From NCBI GenBank assembly GCA_964573205.1, contig CAZNIT010000035.1:1-26842 (forward strand): DNA of 26,842 nt. The letters run 5' to 3'. The notes under the pieces are model-generated. The model saw nothing but the letters and a program-made list of their open reading frames with translations, had not been told where the DNA came from and searched no databases. Every line of letters starts with the position of its first letter. The first letter of the stretch is position 1. The DNA comes from QNZT01 sp964573205. Its GTDB lineage: Bacteria; Campylobacterota; Campylobacteria; Campylobacterales; QNZT01. Position numbers and translations under genes: made by a program. Positions 15,367 through 23,199 of this stretch are shown piece by piece.

Positions 15367-16129
15367 GCTTTTTCAGTCCTTGAAGGTAGGTATGAAGAGA
15401 GTGGTATTCCGTTTTTGTCAAAAAGCGGCTTTTGCCAGGCGGTATATCAAGACTTATTCCGCCGAATTCCACTCGTTTGAGATCCATCACATCAGCGTCG
15501 AAATAGCCGAAAAATCGGCGAAGTTCTCTGTTCTTGCCCTCGTTTATGGCGACTTTGAGCTTAGTGTATCCGCCGCTTTGTTTTTGGATTTTGTACCATA
15601 AAAACGGTGCGAACTCCATAGAGACTATATCGGATTTGGGATGTGCTCCTTTTGTCGCTATCTCGGCGGAGAGTCCTTTTTTCATAGCCTCTTGCATAGC
15701 TTCGGTGACGCTTCCTTTGATTTTGAGATAGTAAACTCTCTCAAGAGAACTTGTCATAAGAGCCGTGGCGACATCCGGAGCATCCGTTAAAAGAACAAGT
15801 CCCTCACTGGCATAATCTAGCCTTCCGACGGGGATGAAGTGAGCGTATCTTTTGGAGAGATTTTCATAAATCGTCTTTCTTCCCCTGTCATCTTTTTTCG
15901 TAACGAGTTCACCTTTTTGTTTATTGTAAACAAGAACGGTAAACTCTTTCTTCGGGTGTATGAAACGCCCTTTTAGATAGACCTTATCGCCTTTTTGTAC
16001 TTGTGTGGACAAGTCCGTAACCACTTTGCCTTTGATTTTAACATGACCTTGTTTTATCAGTTCGTCCGCTTCACGGCGGGAGTATTTGGTATTGTGTGAG
16101 ATGTATTTGTTTAGTCGCATATTTTCCAT
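15359..16129 (-). CDS. rluB: 23S rRNA pseudouridine synthase, RluB/RsuA family
   Basis: The family converts specific uridines of rRNA to pseudouridine; RluB acts on helix 89 of 23S rRNA and RsuA on 16S. The 256-residue protein has an N-terminal S4 RNA-binding domain (MRLNKYISH to about residue 55). The catalytic domain follows, with the GRLDYASEGL motif (catalytic Asp105) and NKQKGELVTKKDDRGRKT. The C-terminal NRELRRFF segment is typical. Target choice between RluB, RluE and RsuA cannot be settled by eye; RluB is the best guess by length. ATG 16129 is used here, though ATG 16120 would give the usual MRLNKYI start. The end overlaps rarA by eight bases. Confidence 0.85.
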   Translation of the reverse strand: MENMRLNKYISHNTKYSRREADELIKQGHVKIKGKVVTDLSTQVQKGDKVYLKGRFIHPKKEFTVLVYNKQKGELVTKKDDRGRKTIYENLSKRYAHFIPVGRLDYASEGLVLLTDAPDVATALMTSSLERVYYLKIKGSVTEAMQEAMKKGLSAEIATKGAHPKSDIVSMEFAPFLWYKIQKQSGGYTKLKVAINEGKNRELRRFFGYFDADVMDLKRVEFGGISLDIPPGKSRFLTKTEYHSLHTYLQGLKKRE

Positions 16130-16167
16130 ATCGTGAGTTTATCACATCTTTATATAAATAACACTCT

Positions 16168-16578
16168 TTACTCTCCTATAAGAGTAACGACGATCTCTCT
16201 TTTGTGAGAATGTTCTCTATGTTCGAGCAGATATATACCCTGCCAGGTTCCCATATAAAGTTTGCCGCCTTTTATGGGAACATTGATAGAAGAGCCGATA
16301 AAGATATTTTTCAAATGTGCGGGCATATCGTCTTTGCCCTCTAGCGTATGTGTAAAACGATTATAATTATCCGGAATAAGATCTCTTAAAAAGTTCTCTA
16401 TATCGATTCTGACATCCGGATCGTAATTTTCATTTATAGCAAGCGACGCCGATGTGTGGAGTAAAAAGATATTCGCTATTCCTGTTCGGATCCGTTCTAT
16501 TCGCTTTTGGATGTACGGAGTTATTATGTGAACTCCTCTTGAAAACGACGGTAGTGTCAATGTACTTTGAACGACCAT
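16168..16578 (-). CDS. yjbQ: YjbQ/UPF0047 family protein
   Basis: This 136-residue protein belongs to the UPF0047/YjbQ family, small trimeric proteins with a weak thiamine-phosphate synthase activity and an unclear main role. The family marks are LLHTSASLAINEN (39-51), a DIENFL segment, HLKN, and GTWQGIYLLEH (110-120) followed by a His-rich HREHSHKR. The conserved histidines form a presumed metal site. It starts three bases after the kdsD stop and lies inside the rnj-kdsD-rluB run. No thiamine gene is nearby, so the thiamine link is not supported by context. Confidence 0.9.
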   Translation of the reverse strand: MVVQSTLTLPSFSRGVHIITPYIQKRIERIRTGIANIFLLHTSASLAINENYDPDVRIDIENFLRDLIPDNYNRFTHTLEGKDDMPAHLKNIFIGSSINVPIKGGKLYMGTWQGIYLLEHREHSHKREIVVTLIGE

Positions 16579-16581
16579 ACG

Positions 16582-17541
16582 CTATTTTATCCCCGCTTCC
16601 ACTAGATCATGAATATGTAAAATTCCTTTGATTCTTCTCTCTTCATCGGTTATGACCAAATGTTGGAGTTTGTTTTTCTCTATGATTTTCAAAGCGTCGC
16701 TAGCGAGCATATTTTCATCGGTGATATATTTCGGATTTTTTGTGGCATAGTTTTGGGCTTTTGTTTCGAGTGAAAAATCTTCTTTCATCAATGCTCTTCT
16801 AAGATCGCCGTCGCTTAAAACACCTTCTAGTCTATTGTCCGTTGCGAGCAAGACATTTCCCAGTCTTCCTTCGCTCATGACGACGATAGTATCTTTTAAC
16901 AAAGTATCCGGCGATACGATCGGTAGATTCTCTTTTCTCATGATATCTTTGATCTTTATAAAAAGCATCTTTCCAAGGCTGCCTCCGGGATGAAACGACG
17001 CAAAATCCTCTTTTTGAAATCCTCTTCTTTTCATCATGCAAACCGCTAGAGCGTCTCCTAGCGCCATTGTGAGAGTTGTGGAAGAGGTCGGTGCGACACC
17101 GAGCGGACAAGCCTCTTTTTTTATATTTATGGGGATAAATACATCGCTGTATTTGCCGAGCGTCGTCTTTTTATCTTTTGCCATACCGATTAGAGGGATA
17201 TCAAAACGCTTTATATGAGGGAGAATTTTAGTAAGCTCTTCACTCTCTCCGCTATAACTTACGGCTAAAACGGTATCGTTTTTATCTATCATCCCAAGAT
17301 CGCCGTGAAGGGCTTCAGTGGGATGAAGAAAGAAGCTGCTGGTTCCGGTACTGGCAAATGTCGCCGCCATTTTACTTCCGACTAGACCGCTTTTGCCGAC
17401 TCCGGTTATGATCAGCTTTCCTTTTGTATCGTAAATGAGCTCGATCGCTTTGTTTATCTCGTTTCCAAGATCGTTTGAAGCGTTCAACAGTTCTTTGGCT
17501 TCCGTTTTTAAAACTTCGCTAGCAATCTTAGTATAGTTCAT
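16582..17541 (-). CDS. kdsD: D-arabinose 5-phosphate isomerase (KdsD/KpsF)
   Basis: KdsD interconverts ribulose 5-phosphate and arabinose 5-phosphate, the first step towards Kdo for the lipopolysaccharide inner core. The 319-residue cytoplasmic protein has an N-terminal SIS sugar isomerase domain (ITGVGKSGLVG at 45-55, HPTEALHGDLGM, VSYSGESEE). Two CBS domains follow from about residue 200 (IMRKENLP and YATKNPKYI starts). A bound-metal or catalytic cysteine candidate sits in KKEACPLG. It begins one base after the rnj stop, so the two are coupled. With lpxA in the other half of the window it shows a standard Kdo-lipid A outer membrane. Confidence 0.95.
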   Translation of the reverse strand: MNYTKIASEVLKTEAKELLNASNDLGNEINKAIELIYDTKGKLIITGVGKSGLVGSKMAATFASTGTSSFFLHPTEALHGDLGMIDKNDTVLAVSYSGESEELTKILPHIKRFDIPLIGMAKDKKTTLGKYSDVFIPINIKKEACPLGVAPTSSTTLTMALGDALAVCMMKRRGFQKEDFASFHPGGSLGKMLFIKIKDIMRKENLPIVSPDTLLKDTIVVMSEGRLGNVLLATDNRLEGVLSDGDLRRALMKEDFSLETKAQNYATKNPKYITDENMLASDALKIIEKNKLQHLVITDEERRIKGILHIHDLVEAGIK

Positions 17542-17542
17542 G

Positions 17543-19471
17543 TTACATCAAAAATACGGTCGGAACGATTGTCGGATACTTCTTGAAAGTCCTGAATATA
17601 TGCTTGCGGATTACCTGTCTTAAAGTATTTTCTATCCCTTTTTGATCTTGAAGTTGTTCCGGTTTCGTGTTGATTAGGAATTGATCCAAAAGATCTTCCA
17701 TCTCTTTCGTAAAAGCTTTATCTTTTCTATCGGCTACTATTCCGTAAGTTCTGACGACCGGTTTTCCTATCAATTTTTTTGTCTGCTCATCTATCTGTAC
17801 AACCAGCATCACTATTCCTGCATCGGCCAAGTTTTGTCTGTCGATGACGACATCGTCGTCGATCTGTTTGTTGATTTGGTTGTCAATGTAAGTTTTACCC
17901 GTTTTGATCGTTGCGACTTTTTTCAGCGATCTTTGAGATACCTCGATCTGATCGCCGTCGCTCATAAGATATACATTTCTAGGATTTATGCCGCATGATA
18001 TACCTGTTTGTGCATGCTTGTGTATATGGTTGTACTCTCCGTGCACGGGCATGAAAAACTTCGGCTTTACGAGTCTTATCATAAGTTTTTGCTCTTCTAT
18101 GGCGGCGTGTCCGCTGACATGAATTTCGCTGAAATCCTGATAGGCTACGCTAGCCCCGGCTTTTATGAGAAAATTGAGCACTCTTGAAACACTCGCCTCA
18201 TTTCCGGGAATCGCTTTTGCCGAGATGATGATTTGATCTGTCGGTTTGATTTTGACATGTCTGTGCTCATCCGTAGCCATTCTATACAGAGCGCTCATAG
18301 TTTCGCCTTGTGAGCCGGTGGTTACGATGAGTACGTCTTTATCGTCATATTTGTTTACTTCGTGCGGATCGATGAAAATTCTTCTATCGAGATTGATGTA
18401 GCCAAGCTCCATCGCTATATCTAAGTTTCTTTCCATCGAGCGCCCTATGACGCAGACTTTTCTGTTGTATTTTACGCCATGGGAGATTGCCTGATAAACT
18501 CTGTGTATATTCGAAGAGAAGGTTGACATAATTACTCGCCCCTTCGAGTTGCTGAAAATCCTGTCAAAAGTCGGACCTACCGTGCTTTCGCTTTTTGTTA
18601 TACCGTCTTTATATGAGTTGGTACTGTCGCTCATAAGAAGAAGTACCCCTTTTTCTCCGTAGTGGGCAAGTCTGTGAAGGTCGGTAGGCTGCCCGTCTAT
18701 CGGAGTGTGATCTATCTTGAAGTCTCCGGTATGGATGATGGTTCCGGCGTCTGTTGTTATGGCGAGTGCGGAAGCGTCGATGATGGAGTGTGTTACATGA
18801 ATCCACTCTACATCGAATTCTCCGATATTATAGATTTTTCTCTTTTCGACAGGCCGGAAGTAACTTTTATCTTTTTTTAGACCGTGTTCGTCGAATTTGT
18901 TAGAAAGCATTCCAAGAGGTAGCGGCGTTCCGTAGATCGGAAATTTAAATTGTTTGAAAAAGTATGGAACGGCACCGATATGATCTTCGTGTGCATGAGT
19001 AATGATAATACCTTCGATTTTATCTTTTATCTTTCTTATATAGCTGAAATCCGGTACTAAAATATCGACTCCGTGCATATTTTCGGATGGAAAACTCATT
19101 CCGATATCTATGATTATGGCTGAAGTATTGGTCTCCATGATCATAAAGTTCCCGCCGATCTCGCCTAGACCTCCAAGAGGAGTGATTTTTATATTTGCAT
19201 TTGAAGACTTGATGTTATTAAAAGTTGTAAGTGTATCTGTGCGGACTTTTTTGTTCGCTTTTATGGCGTCTTTTATCGCTATTTCCCAGTCCTGATTTCC
19301 AAGCTTTGCAGAAAATTTTGGAGGCCCTTTTCTTTTTTTTGGTCTGTTTTGCCCTTGTTGATTACCGTTTTGTTGTTTTTGGTTTTGACTTTGGTTCGTT
19401 TTTCTATTTTGATTGTTTTTATTTTTATTTCTGTTTTTGTTGTTATTGCTTTGTTGATTGTTTTCTTCCAT
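17543..19471 (-). CDS. rnj: Ribonuclease J with disordered N-terminal extension
   Basis: RNase J is a metallo-beta-lactamase/beta-CASP nuclease with 5'-3' exonuclease and endonuclease activity, the main mRNA-decay enzyme in bacteria lacking RNase E. Of its 642 residues, the first 50 or so are almost only Asn, Gln, Lys and Arg, clearly disordered and basic. The catalytic domain begins near residue 95 (ITPLGGLGEIGGN) and has the metal motif HAHEDH (159-164), later GDFKID, and a beta-CASP region with SGHA and PVHGEY. Long N-terminal tails are known for Campylobacterota RNase J. The start is supported by AGGAA about seven bases upstream. It follows rsmA by 45 bases in the same transcript. Confidence 0.96.
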   Translation of the reverse strand: MEENNQQSNNNKNRNKNKNNQNRKTNQSQNQKQQNGNQQGQNRPKKRKGPPKFSAKLGNQDWEIAIKDAIKANKKVRTDTLTTFNNIKSSNANIKITPLGGLGEIGGNFMIMETNTSAIIIDIGMSFPSENMHGVDILVPDFSYIRKIKDKIEGIIITHAHEDHIGAVPYFFKQFKFPIYGTPLPLGMLSNKFDEHGLKKDKSYFRPVEKRKIYNIGEFDVEWIHVTHSIIDASALAITTDAGTIIHTGDFKIDHTPIDGQPTDLHRLAHYGEKGVLLLMSDSTNSYKDGITKSESTVGPTFDRIFSNSKGRVIMSTFSSNIHRVYQAISHGVKYNRKVCVIGRSMERNLDIAMELGYINLDRRIFIDPHEVNKYDDKDVLIVTTGSQGETMSALYRMATDEHRHVKIKPTDQIIISAKAIPGNEASVSRVLNFLIKAGASVAYQDFSEIHVSGHAAIEEQKLMIRLVKPKFFMPVHGEYNHIHKHAQTGISCGINPRNVYLMSDGDQIEVSQRSLKKVATIKTGKTYIDNQINKQIDDDVVIDRQNLADAGIVMLVVQIDEQTKKLIGKPVVRTYGIVADRKDKAFTKEMEDLLDQFLINTKPEQLQDQKGIENTLRQVIRKHIFRTFKKYPTIVPTVFLM

Positions 19472-19516
19472 CGTTATTCCTGTTTCGAGTAAATACTCTA
19501 TAATTTTTTTTGCGGA

Positions 19517-20320
19517 TTAAAGGCCGCAGTTTTTAAACAATAGGCGATATTTCAAAGTTTCGAGTTGATGAGGTCTAGCATTTAGAGGTATTTCAAGAAA
19601 TTCAAACTGTTTTAAAAGAATATCTTTTTCATAAAGACTTTGCAGATTTTTTAGCAATATTTTTCTTGGTTGTTTAAAAGCAACTCTTAAAAAAAATTTA
19701 AAATCTTCCAGCTCTTTTTTATCGAAAAAAAGGCTTTCGTCTATATATTCTTTAAATTTCTCCAGTTTTAGTACCGCCGACGTAACTTTCGGAGGAGGAT
19801 CAAAAGAGTCTCTCTCCACATCAAAAAGTATCCGCGCTTTTGAAATACTATTTGCCAAAATAGATAGTGCGGAAAAATTTTTATCGCCGCATTTAGCGGC
19901 AAATTTCTCGGCGACCTCTTTTTGTATCATGACCAAGATAGATTCGCACTTGTTATCCTCAAGCGCTCTAAGTATGATATTTGTTGCGACATAATAGGGC
20001 AAATTTGCGACAAGATGATACTCTTCATCTAGTAAAGAGCCGTTCTCCCAGCTCTTTAATACATCACCGCAAATCAGCTCAAATCGATTTCGTTCTATCT
20101 CGGTCTTGAAATTTTTTTGCAAATAACCGCATAACTCTAAGTCAATTTCAAAAGCCGCTACGCGTTTATCGGCGCGTAGCAACTCTTTTGTTAAATCACC
20201 TAATCCAGGCCCAATTTCTACAACTTTTTTGCTGTCGTTGGGCATCGATTGGATGATCTTTTTTTTTACGAGATCATCTTTTAAAAAGTTTTGACCGAAT
20301 CTCTTTTTAGCTTTAATCAA
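19517..20320 (-). CDS. rsmA: 16S rRNA dimethyladenosine transferase RsmA (KsgA)
   Basis: RsmA dimethylates two adjacent adenines near the 3' end of 16S rRNA late in 30S assembly; its loss gives kasugamycin resistance. The 267-residue protein opens with the diagnostic KKRFGQNFL, then the SAM-binding motif EIGPGLGDLT (35-44) and the catalytic NLPYY (106-110). A C-terminal helical domain ends the protein. The only in-frame start is TTG at 20320; an in-frame TAA lies shortly upstream. Its AAAAAGG ribosome site can pair with the mRNA 5' end (see the hairpin entry). The rsmA-rnj pairing joins ribosome maturation with RNA decay. Confidence 0.95.
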   Translation of the reverse strand: MIKAKKRFGQNFLKDDLVKKKIIQSMPNDSKKVVEIGPGLGDLTKELLRADKRVAAFEIDLELCGYLQKNFKTEIERNRFELICGDVLKSWENGSLLDEEYHLVANLPYYVATNIILRALEDNKCESILVMIQKEVAEKFAAKCGDKNFSALSILANSISKARILFDVERDSFDPPPKVTSAVLKLEKFKEYIDESLFFDKKELEDFKFFLRVAFKQPRKILLKNLQSLYEKDILLKQFEFLEIPLNARPHQLETLKYRLLFKNCGL

Positions 20321-20329
20321 TAGGGCGAA

Positions 20330-20352
20330 CCTTTTTCTAAAGGGGGATTATA
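20330..20352 (-). promoter_or_regulatory. rsmA-rnj operon promoter and ribosome-site hairpin
   Basis: On the - strand a perfect TATAAT (20347-20352) is followed at once by CCCCC and CCTTT-AGAA-AAAGG (20330-20343), a 5-bp stem with a four-base loop. The 3' arm of the stem is the AAAGG ribosome site of rsmA. The mRNA would thus start with a small hairpin masking its own Shine-Dalgarno, ahead of a TTG start. The remaining 130 bases up to lipA show no gene; there is a CTCAACT direct repeat (20425-20431, 20434-20440) and a weak CCGGG-T7 stretch after lipA. Confidence 0.55.
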
Positions 20353-20484
20353 CTTTAAAATTACTTAAGATTTGTTGATATTATGAGATAAAGCTAAGAG
20401 CATTTTAAACTCTTAGGTTTCAAGCTCAACTTTCTCAACTGCGATTTGAAAATAATCTCTAAAAAAACCCGGAGGTAAATGAAG

Positions 20485-21312
20485 TTATAGATGTGCGAAA
20501 TAGGAGCTGCGTACCAAAGCTCCCGAAACGACGCTTTTAAAACCTAAATCGTACGCCGTTTTACAAATTTTTTTAAAATAGTCGGTATCGTAATATTTTC
20601 GTACGGGGTGGAGTTTGGGGTTAGGTTGAAGATATTGTCCGATGGTAAGGTGTGTAACCCCCGCATTTTTTAAATCGCACAACGTTTCAAAAAGTTCTTT
20701 TTTACTCTCTCCAAGGCCGAGCATCAATGAAGATTTTATGGGTACGCTCGAGTGGTCGGCATAGTATGAAAGTGTTTGAAGCGACCTATCATAATCGCTT
20801 TGGGGACGTAATTTTTTTGAAATTCTTCTTACGCTCTCTTGATTGTGTGCCAGTTTATCCGCTTTAGAAGCGACGATTATATCAAGTGAGTTCGAATTTG
20901 CGTTAAAATCCGGTGTCAAAAGCTCTACTTTCGTTTTGGGAGAGACTTTTTTTATCTCTTTTACGCATTGTGCCAAGTGGGTCGCGCCGAAATCCGTAAG
21001 ATCGTCTCTATCAACCGAAGTTATCACCGTATAGTCAAGATTTAAATCTTTTACTGCTAACGCTATGCGATACGGTTCGGTAGGGTCGGGTGGAGTCGGT
21101 TTTCCCTTTTTTACGCCGCAAAAATGACATGATCTAGTGCAGGTATCACCTAAAACTAAAAATGTCGTGCTTCTGTTTTCATAACACTCGCCGCGGTTTG
21201 GACAAGATGCTTCTTCACAAATGGTTTTCAGCTTATATTCGTTTAAAACATCCGTAATTAGTGATATCTTTTTCGGATTAGGTGCCAAAACACGGGGTTT
21301 AAACGGATTCAT
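20485..21312 (-). CDS. lipA: Lipoyl synthase LipA
   Basis: LipA is a radical SAM enzyme that inserts two sulfurs into the octanoyl group carried on lipoyl domains. The protein has 275 residues from ATG 21312; a TTG three bases earlier is a less likely start. It shows the auxiliary cluster motif CX4CX5C (Cys32, 37, 43, in CEEASCPNRGEC), the radical SAM motif CX3CX2C (Cys58, 62, 65, in CTRSCHFC) and the C-terminal RSSY that supplies a serine ligand. All catalytic features are present. It is the last gene of the pyruvate dehydrogenase operon and overlaps lipB by 14 bases, so cofactor assembly is made together with the complex that needs it. Confidence 0.97.
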   Translation of the reverse strand: MNPFKPRVLAPNPKKISLITDVLNEYKLKTICEEASCPNRGECYENRSTTFLVLGDTCTRSCHFCGVKKGKPTPPDPTEPYRIALAVKDLNLDYTVITSVDRDDLTDFGATHLAQCVKEIKKVSPKTKVELLTPDFNANSNSLDIIVASKADKLAHNQESVRRISKKLRPQSDYDRSLQTLSYYADHSSVPIKSSLMLGLGESKKELFETLCDLKNAGVTHLTIGQYLQPNPKLHPVRKYYDTDYFKKICKTAYDLGFKSVVSGALVRSSYFAHL

Positions 21313-21883
21313 CAAAATTCTTCACCAAACTTGAAATGACAAAGTTATTCACTTCGCTACAGCTAATGTGAATATTTTCATTTGCAAGCGATGTGGGGGA
21401 TATGCCGTTTAGATTACAAGGGTTTATTTGTGCATGAAAATTAAGATCTACATCCACATTGAGTGCAACTCCGTGTAAAGAAACCCCGTTTTTATAACGA
21501 AAACCGAGAGAACATAGTTTTTTGTCTCGAAGATAAAAACCAGGATTCTCTTTTTTATATACGATCCGCTTATCGAGTCGATCGAAAAACTCTTTGAACG
21601 AAGAGACCACCTTTATGAAAAAGTGAGGTGCACAAGGAGTTTGAAAACAGAAGTAGTAGATGTTTTGCCCTTCACTATGACAAGTTATGGAGCCGCCTCT
21701 GTCGCTTTTTATGGTTTCAACGCTCCATTGTTTATCCCACTCATCTTTCCCCACCGTGAAACATTTTTTGTGTTGGGTTAAAATAAGGTGGTTTTTTTTA
21801 TCTATTTGTGCCTTTTTATGAATTTTATACATCTTTTTTATGCCCTCTTCATATTCCGTTACTTCCCATCTGTGTACGATCAT
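21299..21883 (-). CDS. lipB: Octanoyl-ACP:protein N-octanoyltransferase LipB (divergent)
   Basis: LipB transfers octanoate from ACP to the lysine of lipoyl domains, the step before LipA. The 194-residue protein is divergent but keeps the key parts: RGGSITCHSEGQ (62-73, versus RGGxxTxHGPGQ), a catalytic Lys122 in KKLCSLGF, SLHGVALNV (135-143), and Cys156 in NPCN (versus PCG). These are the Lys/Cys acyl-transfer residues. The HGPGQ to HSEGQ change removes a conserved glycine and proline. Its ATG overlaps the E3 gene stop as ATGA, and its end overlaps lipA. The context next to lipA and PDH makes the call secure despite the divergence. Confidence 0.88.
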   Translation of the reverse strand: MIVHRWEVTEYEEGIKKMYKIHKKAQIDKKNHLILTQHKKCFTVGKDEWDKQWSVETIKSDRGGSITCHSEGQNIYYFCFQTPCAPHFFIKVVSSFKEFFDRLDKRIVYKKENPGFYLRDKKLCSLGFRYKNGVSLHGVALNVDVDLNFHAQINPCNLNGISPTSLANENIHISCSEVNNFVISSLVKNFDESV

Positions 21884-23196
21884 AATTTAAAATACGCTCT
21901 CTCCAGGGCTTCGCTGAATGTCGGATGAGCCATAATCGTTTTTTGCGCGAGAGGGGCGTCCATTTCACCGGCGAGTACCGTCGCAACCGCGGATATAAGC
22001 TCTTGCGCATCGGGTGCGAATATTTCCGCTCCGAGTATGAAACTATCTTTGTCGGCATAAACGATCATATATCCGTTATCGGCATGATGAAAAAGCGAAT
22101 AGGTAAAGTGATTTAGAGGCATAACGCTTTCTTTATAGTCTATTTTCTCCTTTTCCAAGATTTTTCTGTTTTTACCGATAGTGGCGTAACTCAAAGGTTG
22201 TGTGTGAATAAATTTTACCACTTTTTGCAAATCTATTTTCGGTGGATTTTTACCTAAAATTCTGAGTGTTACATTGATAGCTTGTGCTCTTGCGGCATGT
22301 GCTAACTGTAATTTACCGTTGCAATCGCCGATCGCGTAATGATCTTTCAGTGTCGTCTCGAAAAAATCGTCGCATAGGATACCTCCAGATACTTTAACGG
22401 TATCGGTTTGTACGACTTCGGTATTAGGTTTTCTGCCCGTAGCGATCAACATAGTATCGAAATATCTCGAGTGTCCCTCTTCAAACATAATGTGAACGCC
22501 TCTGAAAGTGCTTTTTGCCTTTTTTATAGGATGATTTTGAAGATATTTTATGTCTAACTTTTCAAGTTGGAGTTTCATCGCGTTTTGTATAAGGGGGTGA
22601 GCTTGTTTTAAAAAACCGTCGTTTCTTGAGATGAGTGTCGTCAAAACTCCAAGCGATGCGAAAAATGCGGACATCTCAAGGCCGATAGCTCCGTCCCCGT
22701 AAATGGCGATACTTTTAGGCAATTCGTTTAATTCTAAAACTTCGTCGCTGGTTATGATATCTTTTGCGTTATATTCTATTCCCTCCGGTATAAAGGCGGA
22801 AGATCCGGTACCTATGACGATGTGTTTCGCTTCGATTATTTTATCGTTCGCTTCTATCGTATGAGCTTTGGTTAATTTTGCTTCCGCTTCGATGAGATCG
22901 ATATTTTTACATTTGGATATGATTGCCTTTGTGGCGTTTGCGACGATTTTTCTTTTCTTTTGAACCAGAGCTTGAATGTCTAATTTTAGTTTCGTATTGA
23001 ATATTTTATCTTTGCTTTGAAAAATCGTATATGCGTAGTGCAAGAACATTTTTGAGGGAATACACCCTTTATGCAGACAGACGCCTCCTAATTGATCGAT
23101 CGACTTTTCTATGAGCGCGACTTTTAATGAATTTTTCGCTGCGATTACCGCTCCGGCATAATTTAATCCTCCCCCTATATAGACGACATCATACAT
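21880..23196 (-). CDS. lpdA: Dihydrolipoyl dehydrogenase (E3) with atypical nucleotide motifs
   Basis: E3 reoxidises dihydrolipoyl groups of the E2 subunit using FAD, a redox disulfide and a pyridine nucleotide. The 438-residue protein has the active disulfide Cys40/Cys45 (GGVCLHKGCIPSK), a GDC second FAD motif (about 290) and the C-terminal HPTFSE pair His424/Glu429. The N-terminal FAD motif reads GGGLNYAG rather than GGGPGG. The nucleotide-binding Rossmann motif is GDGAIG (167-172). The residues after its second strand are SRND (190-193), where NAD-dependent E3s have Glu and NADPH-dependent glutathione reductases have Arg-His/Asn. NADP+ use is therefore possible. AGGAGT precedes the ATG, three bases after the E2 stop. 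Confidence 0.93.
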   Translation of the reverse strand: MYDVVYIGGGLNYAGAVIAAKNSLKVALIEKSIDQLGGVCLHKGCIPSKMFLHYAYTIFQSKDKIFNTKLKLDIQALVQKKRKIVANATKAIISKCKNIDLIEAEAKLTKAHTIEANDKIIEAKHIVIGTGSSAFIPEGIEYNAKDIITSDEVLELNELPKSIAIYGDGAIGLEMSAFFASLGVLTTLISRNDGFLKQAHPLIQNAMKLQLEKLDIKYLQNHPIKKAKSTFRGVHIMFEEGHSRYFDTMLIATGRKPNTEVVQTDTVKVSGGILCDDFFETTLKDHYAIGDCNGKLQLAHAARAQAINVTLRILGKNPPKIDLQKVVKFIHTQPLSYATIGKNRKILEKEKIDYKESVMPLNHFTYSLFHHADNGYMIVYADKDSFILGAEIFAPDAQELISAVATVLAGEMDAPLAQKTIMAHPTFSEALERAYFKL

Positions 23197-23199
23197 TTT

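Noticed and set aside
19487..19498. GAGTAAATACTC palindrome upstream of rnj as an operator
   Set aside because: Five-base arms in AT-rich DNA are likely by chance and no promoter is placed by it.
19231..19503. + strand open frame coding for a Phe/Cys-rich hydrophobic 'membrane' peptide
   Set aside because: It is the complement of the Asn/Lys/Gln-rich RNase J tail; AAT/AAA/CAA codons read backwards give Phe, Leu and Cys.
20393..20430. GAGC...AAAC...GTTT...GCTC nested repeat upstream of rsmA as a small RNA or tRNA-like element
   Set aside because: Stems are only four base pairs each, there is no promoter or terminator pair around it, and no TPsiC-like sequence.
20463..20484. Intrinsic terminator after lipA (CCTCCGGG followed by seven T on the - strand)
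   Set aside because: The T-run is good, but the stem before it is at most three base pairs, so I could not support it as a hairpin terminator.
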